Below, piece after piece: positions 36,720 through 45,054 of a stretch of DNA of 64,000 nt. The DNA is from an uncultured Bacilli bacterium. Lineage in GTDB: Bacteria > Bacillota_I > Bacilli_A > RFN20 > CAG-826. The notes under the pieces are model-generated. The model was given only the letters and a program-made list of their open reading frames with translations, did no database searches and was not told the DNA's origin. The stretch lies in assembly GCA_934725985.1 (NCBI GenBank), contig CAKVCX010000002.1, forward strand, positions 310,001 through 374,000, given 5' to 3'. The position numbers were made by a program, and so were the translations under genes. Within the stretch, counting starts at the first letter, position 1. Each line of letters opens with the position of its first letter.

Positions 36720-39434
36720 TTATTTGGTTTTATAAGGGGCAAAATTCAAAGAAACGCAATCCCAGTGCCCACTTGTATTGGAATTGTTTGCGGTAATGAC
36801 AAGAGTATTCTCGCCTTTTTTCATCTTGATTCCTTTAATGGTTATATCGGTCCAATAGACAAATCTATACCTACCGTTGATATCGATGCCATCTATTGAT
36901 TCATTTCTATTTTGAGGATCCGGGGTGTCGCTAGTAATGCATTTTGTAACCATGTCGTCGCTGAAATTTGAAGTAATGTCTACCCCATTTAGTTTATATA
37001 TGGCCATTTTATTGGCTTTGAGAGGATTGGTTTGGAACTTGCTTCCTTCCACTCCGGAATTAGAAGAGACACGAATTGTCAAATCGCAATCACCGCCGCT
37101 AGGAAGAGTGAAAGTTTTCTTCATTTCTCCAATTTCATTTGAATCTTTAACATCGAAATTGTGAACAAAGCCTTTCCCACTTGCTTGATAATCGCCGCTA
37201 TATCCTAAATAGGCATTTGCATGCATTTTGGCATATTGGCAATTATCGAAATAATCGGTTTTGTAATTAGTGCCTGTTTGCTTGATTGCGTAAGCGTGTT
37301 TTAATTCCATGTCCTCGCATTCAAACGTATATTTATCATCATTCAAATCAGGTTTTTCGTTGGGGTCAACAATATTAAACGTACACGTTGCAGACTTATC
37401 GCCACATTTAGCCTCAATAATGGCTGTCCCTGCCTTTAACCCGGTTACTTTGCCTTCTTCAGTAACGCTAGCGATATCTATAGAGCTACTAGACCAAGTA
37501 ACTGGATTTGAGTTAGATTTTGTTACTATCAAAGTCTCACTTTCTCCAATATTTAAAGTCGAAACTGATTTATTAAGCGAAATCTCATTAGAAGAATCCC
37601 CACCATCCTTATAAGGTTTGACGTCTATTTTTATATAATCCCAATGCCCGCTTTCGGAAGCATTGTTTGGATAGAAATTTATTTTGTTATTTCCCCTTCT
37701 TAAATTAATTCGACCTAGGTTAACTTCTGTCCAATTAATGAAGCGATAACGCCCTTCTAAAGACATTCCATCGACCATACCGGTTCTATTTTGCTTATCT
37801 GGAGTAGGATCTTTAATTCCTTCAAACACAGCTTCTTGATTTAAGGAAGAAGTAATATCGACAGAATTTAGCAATACTTTAGCCGCTTTTGTGACCTGTA
37901 AGTCCCCGGATGTATATTCGCCTGTAGAAATATTAGAAGCACCACGGACAATTAAATTGGCAAAGCCTCCACCTGGGGCGTTTATGGACATAGACATGTT
38001 TCTTCCATCCCCATTTTGATCAAAGCCCAAAACAAATCCTTTTCCGCTGGCTTCATATTTTCCGCTATACCCTAAATAAGCAGCGGCACGGAAAGAAGCA
38101 TAGGAACAATTGGTTGCCTTATAATCTTTTTTATAGTCATCCCCTGTTTGTACTAAGGTAGCAATTTCTCCTTCTATATTTAGATTTTCGGCTTCAGAGA
38201 AATAATAATCTTCATTTAAATTCGGATCGACTTCTCCAACAGCGGAGCCATTAATAACATTAAATTCGCATTCAATCGAAAAAGAGCCACTTTCTTTTGG
38301 GGTCAAGACGTGTGAGCCGTTATAAATAAAATTTTGTCCCTCGCTTAATTCGCCTTCTATATTATCAACCCAAGAATAAATAGAAGGATCTAGATCGACT
38401 TCATCCCCATTATCTTTAACGCCTTTTAATTGTATATTCTTAATGGAAAAAGTATCGACTTTAGCATCAACGGATGTTTTTTCATAGCTAGCTTTTATAT
38501 CTTTAAATACATTAATTGCTAAATCGGTGGTCTTGCCTTGAGAATATTGAATGGCTACGCTAGTTGTTTCGCTACTTAGAGTCGGATTGGTTATTAATTT
38601 AATTTGGTCATAGCTATTATTGGAAGTAAAATCACCAATCTTATAAGTGTTATCGTTATCTTCGATAGTCTCGCCATAAACATCATAAGTAACATGGAAT
38701 TTTAAGCCGGTAGAATTGAATTTAGTCCCACTTTTTTGAGGCAAAGGACCTTCTATTGCCTTTAATCCATTAGGAGAAAAAACTCCTTTTAAAGATTTAT
38801 AGACATTCACCCCGTCTAAGGTAGTTTCAAACTTCTTATCAGTAGATGAATCTAACCAACTGACATTATATGTTCCGTTTTTTGTTTCTTCTTCAAAAGT
38901 AGTAGGAACATCAATTGTCCAGCCTTCAATCTCTTCTTCGCTAGAATCTTCTCTAACGGCGTTGACTACCATCCCATCGCTATTAAAGGATTGACCAAGC
39001 AAATAAGTCATGCGTGTAGGCTTTTCGCTAACATAAATTGATTCGACCGGGCTTAAAACAGGTTCATTAGAAGGCTTATTAAAAGTTTTATTCAAACCTA
39101 CGCTAATTAAAACAACGGAGGTAACTAAAATTGCTCCAATCCCAGAAAAAACTCCAATATCTATTTTTTTCCTTAACGGCATTTTCTTTGCTTCAGATGA
39201 ATGCACTTCTACTTGCTCATTAGGAATTTCATTCTTTTTTTCATCATCTAGTAAGTCATCGAATGAGACATTGAAGGTTGAACAAATGGTTTTTAAGTTT
39301 TCAATGCTAGGATAAGATTTACCAAGTTCCCATTTGCTAATCGCCACTCTTGTAAGACCAAGCTTTGCCGCAAATTCATCTTGGGTCATATTGTTATCAA
39401 TACGAATCTTTTTAATTCTCTCGCTTGTTTTCAT
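36720..39434 (-). CDS. Transmembrane Cro/C1-type HTH regulator with extracellular Ig-like and carbohydrate-binding-like domains
   Basis: A 904-residue protein of unusual design. Residues 1-62 are a clear HTH_3 domain (MTQDEFAAKLGLTRVAISKW). A charged linker with basic residues before the helix (KKMPLRKK) leads to one membrane helix (91-113), implying HTH inside and the rest outside. Outside are Ig-like regions (about 125-400), a first carbohydrate-binding-like module (411-608), a Big_2-like domain (617-690, VTWSSSSIDIASVTEEGKVT) and a second module (702-901). The modules share YLGYSGxYxASGKGFV, GRYRFxxWT and SGHWD. This suggests a one-component sensor of extracellular glycans; that is inference. 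The ATG has GAAAGGAG upstream. The GH3 gene follows by 16 nt. Confidence 0.85.
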   Translation of the reverse strand: MKTSERIKKIRIDNNMTQDEFAAKLGLTRVAISKWELGKSYPSIENLKTICSTFNVSFDDLLDDEKKNEIPNEQVEVHSSEAKKMPLRKKIDIGVFSGIGAILVTSVVLISVGLNKTFNKPSNEPVLSPVESIYVSEKPTRMTYLLGQSFNSDGMVVNAVREDSSEEEIEGWTIDVPTTFEEETKNGTYNVSWLDSSTDKKFETTLDGVNVYKSLKGVFSPNGLKAIEGPLPQKSGTKFNSTGLKFHVTYDVYGETIEDNDNTYKIGDFTSNNSYDQIKLITNPTLSSETTSVAIQYSQGKTTDLAINVFKDIKASYEKTSVDAKVDTFSIKNIQLKGVKDNGDEVDLDPSIYSWVDNIEGELSEGQNFIYNGSHVLTPKESGSFSIECEFNVINGSAVGEVDPNLNEDYYFSEAENLNIEGEIATLVQTGDDYKKDYKATNCSYASFRAAAYLGYSGKYEASGKGFVLGFDQNGDGRNMSMSINAPGGGFANLIVRGASNISTGEYTSGDLQVTKAAKVLLNSVDITSSLNQEAVFEGIKDPTPDKQNRTGMVDGMSLEGRYRFINWTEVNLGRINLRRGNNKINFYPNNASESGHWDYIKIDVKPYKDGGDSSNEISLNKSVSTLNIGESETLIVTKSNSNPVTWSSSSIDIASVTEEGKVTGLKAGTAIIEAKCGDKSATCTFNIVDPNEKPDLNDDKYTFECEDMELKHAYAIKQTGTNYKTDYFDNCQYAKMHANAYLGYSGDYQASGKGFVHNFDVKDSNEIGEMKKTFTLPSGGDCDLTIRVSSNSGVEGSKFQTNPLKANKMAIYKLNGVDITSNFSDDMVTKCITSDTPDPQNRNESIDGIDINGRYRFVYWTDITIKGIKMKKGENTLVITANNSNTSGHWDCVSLNFAPYKTK

Positions 39435-39495
39435 AGAAGCTCCTTTCGTGTTTTCGAAACTAATTTAAAATAGCGAAACCAAATTTATAAACATT

Positions 39496-39524
39496 ATTAA
39501 AAACACCTAAGAAAGCGTTTTCAA
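39496..39524 (-). promoter_or_regulatory. Candidate promoter of the sensor-GH3-CBM operon
   Basis: On the minus strand, TTGAAA (39524-39519) and TTTAAT (39501-39496) are exactly 17 bp apart, about 60 bp before the start codon of the HTH gene. The -35 overlaps a cre-like sequence. Confidence 0.45.
39510..39523 (-). promoter_or_regulatory. cre-like catabolite repression site
   Basis: Minus-strand TGAAAACGCTTTCT agrees with the Bacillus cre consensus TGWAANCGNTNWCA at all but the last base. It overlaps the candidate -35 box, a position where CcpA binding represses. This would fit a carbohydrate operon. No ccpA gene is in the window. Confidence 0.5.
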
Positions 39525-39590
39525 GGAAAGAATTAGTTTCAATTTCTTTAAATTTTGAATTAACTTAAAAACAATCGATAGAAACGAATT

Positions 39591-39764
39591 TATTGCATTA
39601 TTTAAAAATGAAAAATGGGTAAAAATATTTTATTTTATCTAGACGAAACCGCCTTTTGTTCATTTCAAATACGTCTAAAGAAGCCTTGCTAAACTAATCT
39701 ATTTCGCCTAAATAGGATTGAGTAAGATACATTGTAGATTCTTGCAAACTTTTATCTACCTAAG
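39591..39764. other. AT-rich spacer between the sensor operon and tRNA-Arg terminator
   Basis: This part of the 373-nt gene-free stretch 39435-39807 shows no convincing reading frame and no further strong hairpin. The rest of the stretch holds the operon promoter, the GAAACNAATT cluster and the tRNA terminator, listed separately. Confidence 0.4.
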
Positions 39765-39766
39765 AA

Positions 39767-39796
39767 ATAAAAAAGGCGTCTCGATTAAGAAACGCC
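39767..39796 (-). terminator. Terminator after tRNA-Arg
   Basis: On the minus strand, GGCGTTTC and GAGACGCC pair (8 bp with one G-U) around a 6-nt loop and are followed by TTTTTTATTT. It lies 11 nt past the tRNA CCA end. Confidence 0.85.
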
Positions 39797-39807
39797 ATTT
39801 TATTTAT

Positions 39808-39884
39808 TGGCGCGCCCGAGCCGACTCGAACGGCTGACCCACAGCTTAGAAGGCTGTTGCTCTATCCAGCTGAGCTACGGGCGC
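39808..39884 (-). tRNA. tRNA-Arg, anticodon UCU
   Basis: A complete cloverleaf of 77 nt. The acceptor stem GCGCCCG pairs with CGGGCGC, followed by discriminator G and an encoded CCA. The D arm is GCTC...GAGC, and the anticodon stem ACAGC/GCTGT encloses the loop CTTCTAA, giving anticodon TCT, which reads AGA (and AGG by wobble). The T arm is AGCCG-TTCGAGT-CGGCT. It stands alone with its own promoter and terminator, between the sensor operon and uvrC. Confidence 0.97.
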
Positions 39885-39893
39885 AACGAGGAA

Positions 39894-39922
39894 ATAATAA
39901 AGAATTAGATAACAAACTTCAA
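39894..39922 (-). promoter_or_regulatory. Promoter of tRNA-Arg
   Basis: On the minus strand, TTGAAG (39922-39917) and TATTAT (39899-39894) are 17 bp apart. The -10 ends 9 nt before the first tRNA base, giving a short 5' leader. Confidence 0.6.
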
Positions 39923-39993
39923 TAGATAAAAACAAAAATACCTACTTTTTATTAAGATAGCAAAGCTTATATAAAAGAATTTATTAAATGATT

Positions 39994-41757
39994 CTATTCC
40001 TTTTGATGCAATTTGCTATATAAAGAAGCGGCTACTTCTTTAGGCAAGAGTTGGCTTAATTCGACAATGCTTGCCTTTAATAAGGCTTCTTTGGAGGAAA
40101 ATGTCCTCCTTAATAATTCTTTTCTTTTATCACCTAAATTTTTTATTCCATCGAAAATCGAATTCATTTGTTTCTTCTCGTGGGTGTTTCTAAAATAGGA
40201 AATGGCAAAGCGATGAACCTCATCTTGCATTCTCATAAGAAAGAAAAATAAACTGCCTTTTTTATCTAGCTTATACGTATTTCCATCCTTATCTATCAAG
40301 CCTTCGGTTTGATGAAAATCATTTTTATATAAACCAAAAACAGGGATTTTTACTTTTGCTATATCTAGCCCTTCTAAGCAAGCGTGAACTTGGCTTAAGC
40401 CTCCATCTGTTAAAATCAAGTCGGGGAAAGTCAATTTTTCTTCCTTTAACCTTGAATATCTTCTACTTACTACTTCGACCATGGAATGGTAATCATCGCC
40501 AGCATTTTTTTCGCTTAATCTAAACTTTCGATAATTCTTTTTTGCTACTTCTGCATTAATAAAACAAACCATGGCCCCCACTGCCGAATCACCTTGAAGG
40601 TGAGAATTATCGAAAAGCTCGATTCTATATGGGGTCTTAATTTTTAATAAATTAGATAATTCTTCCAATAATTTCTCTTTATCATCTTCTAATCTAGAAG
40701 AAGAAAAATGCTCATCCAATCCATTTTTTGCATTTAATTCGGCAATGGAAACGATATCTTTTATTTGCCCTTCTTTAGGCAAAAGGACTTTCATATCAAA
40801 TTCATCTTCTAAACTTTGTTTTAAAAAAAGAGCGCCCGTAGCTAAATATTTAGGCGTTTCCCTAGTGGAATAATATTGTTCTAATACTTCTAGTACGGTT
40901 TCTTCCAAACTTGAAAAAGTTTCGACTACAAAGATATTTTTTCCAAGCAAAAGTCCGTTTCTATAAGTTAAAATTGCAATGCAGCAATAAGAATCTCTGC
41001 TTGAAAACGCGACCGCATCAAAAGAAGTATACTCTCCCCTTAATTCAACATTTTGCTTGCTTATTACATAATCGATGCTCTCTATTGTTTTTTTATAATC
41101 GGAAGCTAATTCAAAATCTAATTTATTCGAGGCGTCTATCATTTTTGCAGTCAATTCTTTTTTTACTGCATTAACATCACCTCTTAAGAAAGCTTTGATT
41201 TTATCTTTTAATTCCTCGTTGCTCTTTTCATCTATTTTATTGACACACGGGGCTAAGCATTGACCTAAATGGTAATACAGGCAAGGGCTTTTCGGGATAT
41301 TTCTACATTTCCTAGTTGGATATATTTTATTTAATAAATCAATAATGGCGTAAGCAGAACTAGAAGAAGGAAAAGGCCCAAAGTAATAATAAGACTTATC
41401 TTTGCTAGACCTTGCTATTTTTAAATATGGGTCATTTTTTCTTTTTAAGGCAATATAAGGATAATGGGAATCATCGGTCAGCATTATATTATAACGCGGA
41501 TAATGTGTTTGAATTAGATTGCTTTCTAGTATCAAGGCTTCTTTTTCAGAAGAAAGAAGAATTGTATCGAAATGGTCAACATGGCTTACCATGGCTGCCA
41601 CTTTTCCATTTTGAGGACGCAAAAAATATTGACCGACCCTCTTTTTTAGATTTTTTGCCTTGCCAATATAGATAATTTTATCGTCTTTATCCTTCATTAG
41701 GTAAACACCGGGTCTAGAAGAGAGAAGACTTATTTGGGCTTTTAGTTTTTCGTTCAT
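39994..41757 (-). CDS. uvrC: Excinuclease ABC subunit C
   Basis: A 587-residue nuclease that makes both incisions in nucleotide excision repair. The N-terminal GIY-YIG domain is clear (GVYLMKDKDDKIIYIGKAKNLKKRVGQYF, about 15-43). A UVR domain and the RNase H-like C-terminal nuclease (RIELFDNSHLQGDSAVGAMV, then DLILTDGGLSQVHA) follow, and the end is helix-hairpin-helix-like. Length is typical. It overlaps mutS2 by 4 nt (ATGA), so two DNA-maintenance genes are co-translated. Confidence 0.96.
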   Translation of the reverse strand: MNEKLKAQISLLSSRPGVYLMKDKDDKIIYIGKAKNLKKRVGQYFLRPQNGKVAAMVSHVDHFDTILLSSEKEALILESNLIQTHYPRYNIMLTDDSHYPYIALKRKNDPYLKIARSSKDKSYYYFGPFPSSSSAYAIIDLLNKIYPTRKCRNIPKSPCLYYHLGQCLAPCVNKIDEKSNEELKDKIKAFLRGDVNAVKKELTAKMIDASNKLDFELASDYKKTIESIDYVISKQNVELRGEYTSFDAVAFSSRDSYCCIAILTYRNGLLLGKNIFVVETFSSLEETVLEVLEQYYSTRETPKYLATGALFLKQSLEDEFDMKVLLPKEGQIKDIVSIAELNAKNGLDEHFSSSRLEDDKEKLLEELSNLLKIKTPYRIELFDNSHLQGDSAVGAMVCFINAEVAKKNYRKFRLSEKNAGDDYHSMVEVVSRRYSRLKEEKLTFPDLILTDGGLSQVHACLEGLDIAKVKIPVFGLYKNDFHQTEGLIDKDGNTYKLDKKGSLFFFLMRMQDEVHRFAISYFRNTHEKKQMNSIFDGIKNLGDKRKELLRRTFSSKEALLKASIVELSQLLPKEVAASLYSKLHQKE

Positions 41758-44069
41758 TTTAAATATATAATAGTAGCGCCAGCCCCACCTTCATATTCAC
41801 CCGCGGGCTCGCTTTTTTCAATAAAGGATGAATGGTTTTTTATAAATTCTTGGCACATTCTTTTTAAGGCACCGCTACCTAGCCCATGGATTATCCTTAC
41901 TCTTTTATAGCCTTTTAGTCGGCAAGAATCTAGATAATGATCTAATTCGTTTTTAGCTTCTTCGTAACGAAGTCCCAATAGATTTAATTCCAAGGGCAAC
42001 CCTTTTGAAGTAGACAAACTATCCAATACTTTTCCTGAGATTCCTTGTTTAATTTCTTTTGGAGGACTACATTTTATAGCTTTATCAACGGTAGAATTAA
42101 AAACAAAACCATTTGGAGTTGATATTTCAATTCTTTTGCCATTTATCCGAGTGATTTTCCCGACGATTCCAAAAGAAGGTATTTCACAGTAATCATTCAA
42201 AACTAGTTTAGAACTAGGCAAGATTTCTTCCTCTTTTTCTTCTAGATAGAGGTCTTCTAATTTTTTCTTGGCTTCTATAGCCTGATGAAGCTTTACGTTC
42301 GGCCTAGAAAGAGAAGAAATGATTTCCTCGACTTCTTTTTTGGCTTTTTCTAATATTTGGTTATTTTTATCGATATTATACTCTTTTATTTCTTTTTCTT
42401 TGATTAACAAGGCGGTTTCTTTGGATTTTAATTCTTTTTCTTTCTTTTCAATGAGTTGGATTTTTCTCTCTAATTTTTCATTTAAGGCTTTATTCTCATT
42501 TAAGGAAATGGACAATTTATTCAAAGCAACTTGCAACGAACCGACTTGCTTGGAATTAAGCAATTCTTTTGCTTTACTTAAAACTTCCTCATTGACGCCA
42601 AACCTTCTTGCTACTTCTAACCCATATGATTCGCCTGGCAAGCCTAAAAGAAGATGATAGGTAGGCAATAAACTCTTATTATCGAATTCCATGGAGGCGT
42701 TAATTATGTTTCTATTGGTCAATCCAAAACTTTTTAAGGATTCGAAATGACTAGAAATTAAAGCAAAGCAATGTTTTTTTAGCAAATAAGTAACAATTGA
42801 TTCCGCCAAAGCTTCCCCTTCATTTGGACTTGTACCAGTCCCTACTTCATCGAGCAAAACTAAATCTAAGCCTCCAACGTTATCTAAAATAGAAGATAAG
42901 TTGGAACAATGGCCAGAAAAAGTTGATAGATTATCCATCAAGGATTGATTGTCCCCAATATCGGCATAAATATTTCTAAAATATGGAAGAACGGCTCCTT
43001 GTTCGGTTGGAAGCATATAGCCTAACTTAAACATTAAGGCAAATAAGCCAAGCGTTTTTAAAATTACCGTTTTCCCTCCGGCGTTAGGTCCAGAAATAAT
43101 GCACACCCTAGTTTCTTTTTTTAAAATTATTGTATTGGCTATAACTTTATCTTGATTAAGCAAGGGATGCCTAGAACTTGGAAGATAGACATAATCGCCT
43201 AAAGTAGGCACATGCCCTTTATATTTTCTTCCTTGCAAGACCCTAGCTTGCAAAAAGTCTAAATCTCCAATCAATTTATTTAAGGCTAATATTTCTTCTC
43301 CCCTAGAAGCAATTAATTTTGATAACTCAAGCAATATCTTTTCTATTTCTCTTTTTTCTTCTTCATTAAGCTCAAAAATCCTATTATTTAAACGCACCAC
43401 TTCTTCAGGTTCTATAAAAGTAGTTGAACCGGTTGAGGAAACATCTTGGATAATGCCTTTGACTTTATTTTTAAAAGAAGTAGAAACAGGTAAAACAAAA
43501 TGCCCGTTTTTTAAAGTATAAGAAAAAGAAGTGAGGTATTCCTTATTTTTAATTAATGCTTCGTTAGTAATTTTATCGGCTTGTCTTTTAATTAGATAAA
43601 TTTGGTGCCTAATTCTTTTTAATTCAGCTGAAGCATCGTCAAAAATGGAGAGGTCTGGTCCAATTGTTTTTCTTATTTTATCTAATATAAAATCAAGAGA
43701 AGGGAACTTTTTTATTATTTCTTTTAAGTAAGGAAAATTCTTTTCTTCTAAAGAATTTATATAGCTAGATAAAGTTAAGCCGTTATCGATATCTAGAAGA
43801 ATTGAATAAATGATTTCCTTGCTAAGCGAAGAGCCTTTTTCGGCTAAAGAAATGGGCTTAGTTAAATCTATAGAACAATTAAAGGGCATATTGCCTTTAC
43901 TTGAAATTGCTAAATCCACTTCTTTTAATAAAGCAAATTGTCTTTCTAATTCAGCAAGAGGGAATTCCTTTTTATTTAAACTTAAAGACTTTCCAATCTC
44001 GGTATACGCAAAAGAAGATAGTTCTTCCCTAATCTTATTTATTTCTAAAATATCGTAGACGCTGCGCAT
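41754..44069 (-). CDS. mutS2: Endonuclease MutS2
   Basis: A 771-residue MutS-family ATPase without the mismatch-recognition domain. Walker A is SGPNAGGKTVILKTLG (about 328), the Walker B region is LVLLDEVGTGTSP, a long coiled coil spans about 510-620, and a C-terminal Smr nuclease domain starts LNLLGLRYEEAKNELDHYL and contains HGLGSGAL. MutS2 suppresses recombination and, in Bacillus, also splits stalled ribosomes. A perfect TATAAT ends 6 nt before the ATG, and no Shine-Dalgarno is present, so the transcript may start at the ATG itself. It is divergent from rnhC. Confidence 0.96.
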   Translation of the reverse strand: MRSVYDILEINKIREELSSFAYTEIGKSLSLNKKEFPLAELERQFALLKEVDLAISSKGNMPFNCSIDLTKPISLAEKGSSLSKEIIYSILLDIDNGLTLSSYINSLEEKNFPYLKEIIKKFPSLDFILDKIRKTIGPDLSIFDDASAELKRIRHQIYLIKRQADKITNEALIKNKEYLTSFSYTLKNGHFVLPVSTSFKNKVKGIIQDVSSTGSTTFIEPEEVVRLNNRIFELNEEEKREIEKILLELSKLIASRGEEILALNKLIGDLDFLQARVLQGRKYKGHVPTLGDYVYLPSSRHPLLNQDKVIANTIILKKETRVCIISGPNAGGKTVILKTLGLFALMFKLGYMLPTEQGAVLPYFRNIYADIGDNQSLMDNLSTFSGHCSNLSSILDNVGGLDLVLLDEVGTGTSPNEGEALAESIVTYLLKKHCFALISSHFESLKSFGLTNRNIINASMEFDNKSLLPTYHLLLGLPGESYGLEVARRFGVNEEVLSKAKELLNSKQVGSLQVALNKLSISLNENKALNEKLERKIQLIEKKEKELKSKETALLIKEKEIKEYNIDKNNQILEKAKKEVEEIISSLSRPNVKLHQAIEAKKKLEDLYLEEKEEEILPSSKLVLNDYCEIPSFGIVGKITRINGKRIEISTPNGFVFNSTVDKAIKCSPPKEIKQGISGKVLDSLSTSKGLPLELNLLGLRYEEAKNELDHYLDSCRLKGYKRVRIIHGLGSGALKRMCQEFIKNHSSFIEKSEPAGEYEGGAGATIIYLK

Positions 44070-44131
44070 AAATTAATTATACATTACAAAAAGTGTTTTT
44101 ACTTTAAAGATGTTTCTTTAAAATATAGTAG

Positions 44132-45043
44132 ATGGATAACTCCTCTTATTCTTTTTTAATAGATAAAACAAAACTAGAAGAAATAGTTTCTTTCTATAAA
44201 GGAAATTCTTCTGTTCCTAAAAATGATTACATTCTTTTTGCCTATAAAGATAAAAATGTCGCCATAAGTATCTATAAAAGAAAAAATCCAAATGAATTTA
44301 CAATTCTATTTCAAGGGGAAAAAGCTAGAAAAGAAGCCTTAAAAAATGGGTTTGAGGTTAAAGAAGAAATAAAAAGAGTAAAGAAAACTTGTCCTGAAGC
44401 ACCTATCTTCTCTCCCCAGATAGGTTCAGACGAAGTAGGAACAGGCGATTATTTTGGACCAATAATAGTAGCTGCGAGCTTTATTTCCAATCAAACTTAC
44501 CCAATTTTAAAAGAGCTAGGAGTAACAGATTCCAAGTTGTTAAATGATAAAAATATAAAAGAAATTGGGGCAAAACTAATTAACCTAGTCCCCTATTCGG
44601 AATTATATTTGCCACAAGAAAAATATAATGAACTATCTAAGCTTGGCCTAAACATTAATCAAATAAAAGCCAAAATGCATAATAGAGTTCTTTTAAATCT
44701 GGCAAAAAAATATCCAAACATTCCTTTAAAGCAAGATCAATTCGCCTCCGCACCATTATATTATTCTTATTTATGCGATGAAAAAGAAATTGCTAGCCCC
44801 ATTGAATTTAAAACAAAGGGGGAATTATTTTTCCCTAGCGTGGCAGCCGCCTCAATTATTGCTAGGTATTCCTTTTTATTAAAGATGGAAAAATTAAATA
44901 AAGCCTATGATTTATCATTCCCTTTTGGATCAGGAAATAAAGTTGATTCATTTGGTAAGGAATTTGTTAGAAAATATGGAGAAAAAGAGCTAGAAAAAGT
45001 AGCTAAAGTAAATTTTGCCAATACAAAGAAAATCTTAAACTAA
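44132..45043 (+). CDS. rnhC: Ribonuclease HIII
   Basis: A 303-residue enzyme that removes RNA from RNA-DNA hybrids. The N-terminal TBP-like substrate-binding domain (about 1-85) is characteristic of HIII. The catalytic core starts IGSDEVGTGDYFGPIIVAA (about 94-112), with Asp and Glu in the HIII-type order. A second acidic residue follows in LGVTDSKLL. There is no Shine-Dalgarno, and an AAATAT or TATAGT -10-like box lies just before the ATG. It is divergent from mutS2 and converges with rluD 11 nt downstream. Confidence 0.95.
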   Translation: MDNSSYSFLIDKTKLEEIVSFYKGNSSVPKNDYILFAYKDKNVAISIYKRKNPNEFTILFQGEKARKEALKNGFEVKEEIKRVKKTCPEAPIFSPQIGSDEVGTGDYFGPIIVAASFISNQTYPILKELGVTDSKLLNDKNIKEIGAKLINLVPYSELYLPQEKYNELSKLGLNINQIKAKMHNRVLLNLAKKYPNIPLKQDQFASAPLYYSYLCDEKEIASPIEFKTKGELFFPSVAAASIIARYSFLLKMEKLNKAYDLSFPFGSGNKVDSFGKEFVRKYGEKELEKVAKVNFANTKKILN

Positions 45044-45054
45044 TTTAAACTCGT

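Larger units (their letters stand above)
39456..39590. promoter_or_regulatory. Cluster of GAAACNAATT motifs upstream of the HTH sensor gene
   Basis: GAAACTAATT occurs at 39456-39465, its exact inverted copy AATTAGTTTC at 39531-39540, and GAAACGAATT at 39581-39590. A near copy, GAAACCAAATT, starts at 39475. They surround the candidate promoter of the operon. Repeats of one 10-bp word in both orientations are what would be expected of operators for a dimeric HTH protein, here perhaps the gene's own product. Confidence 0.45.
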
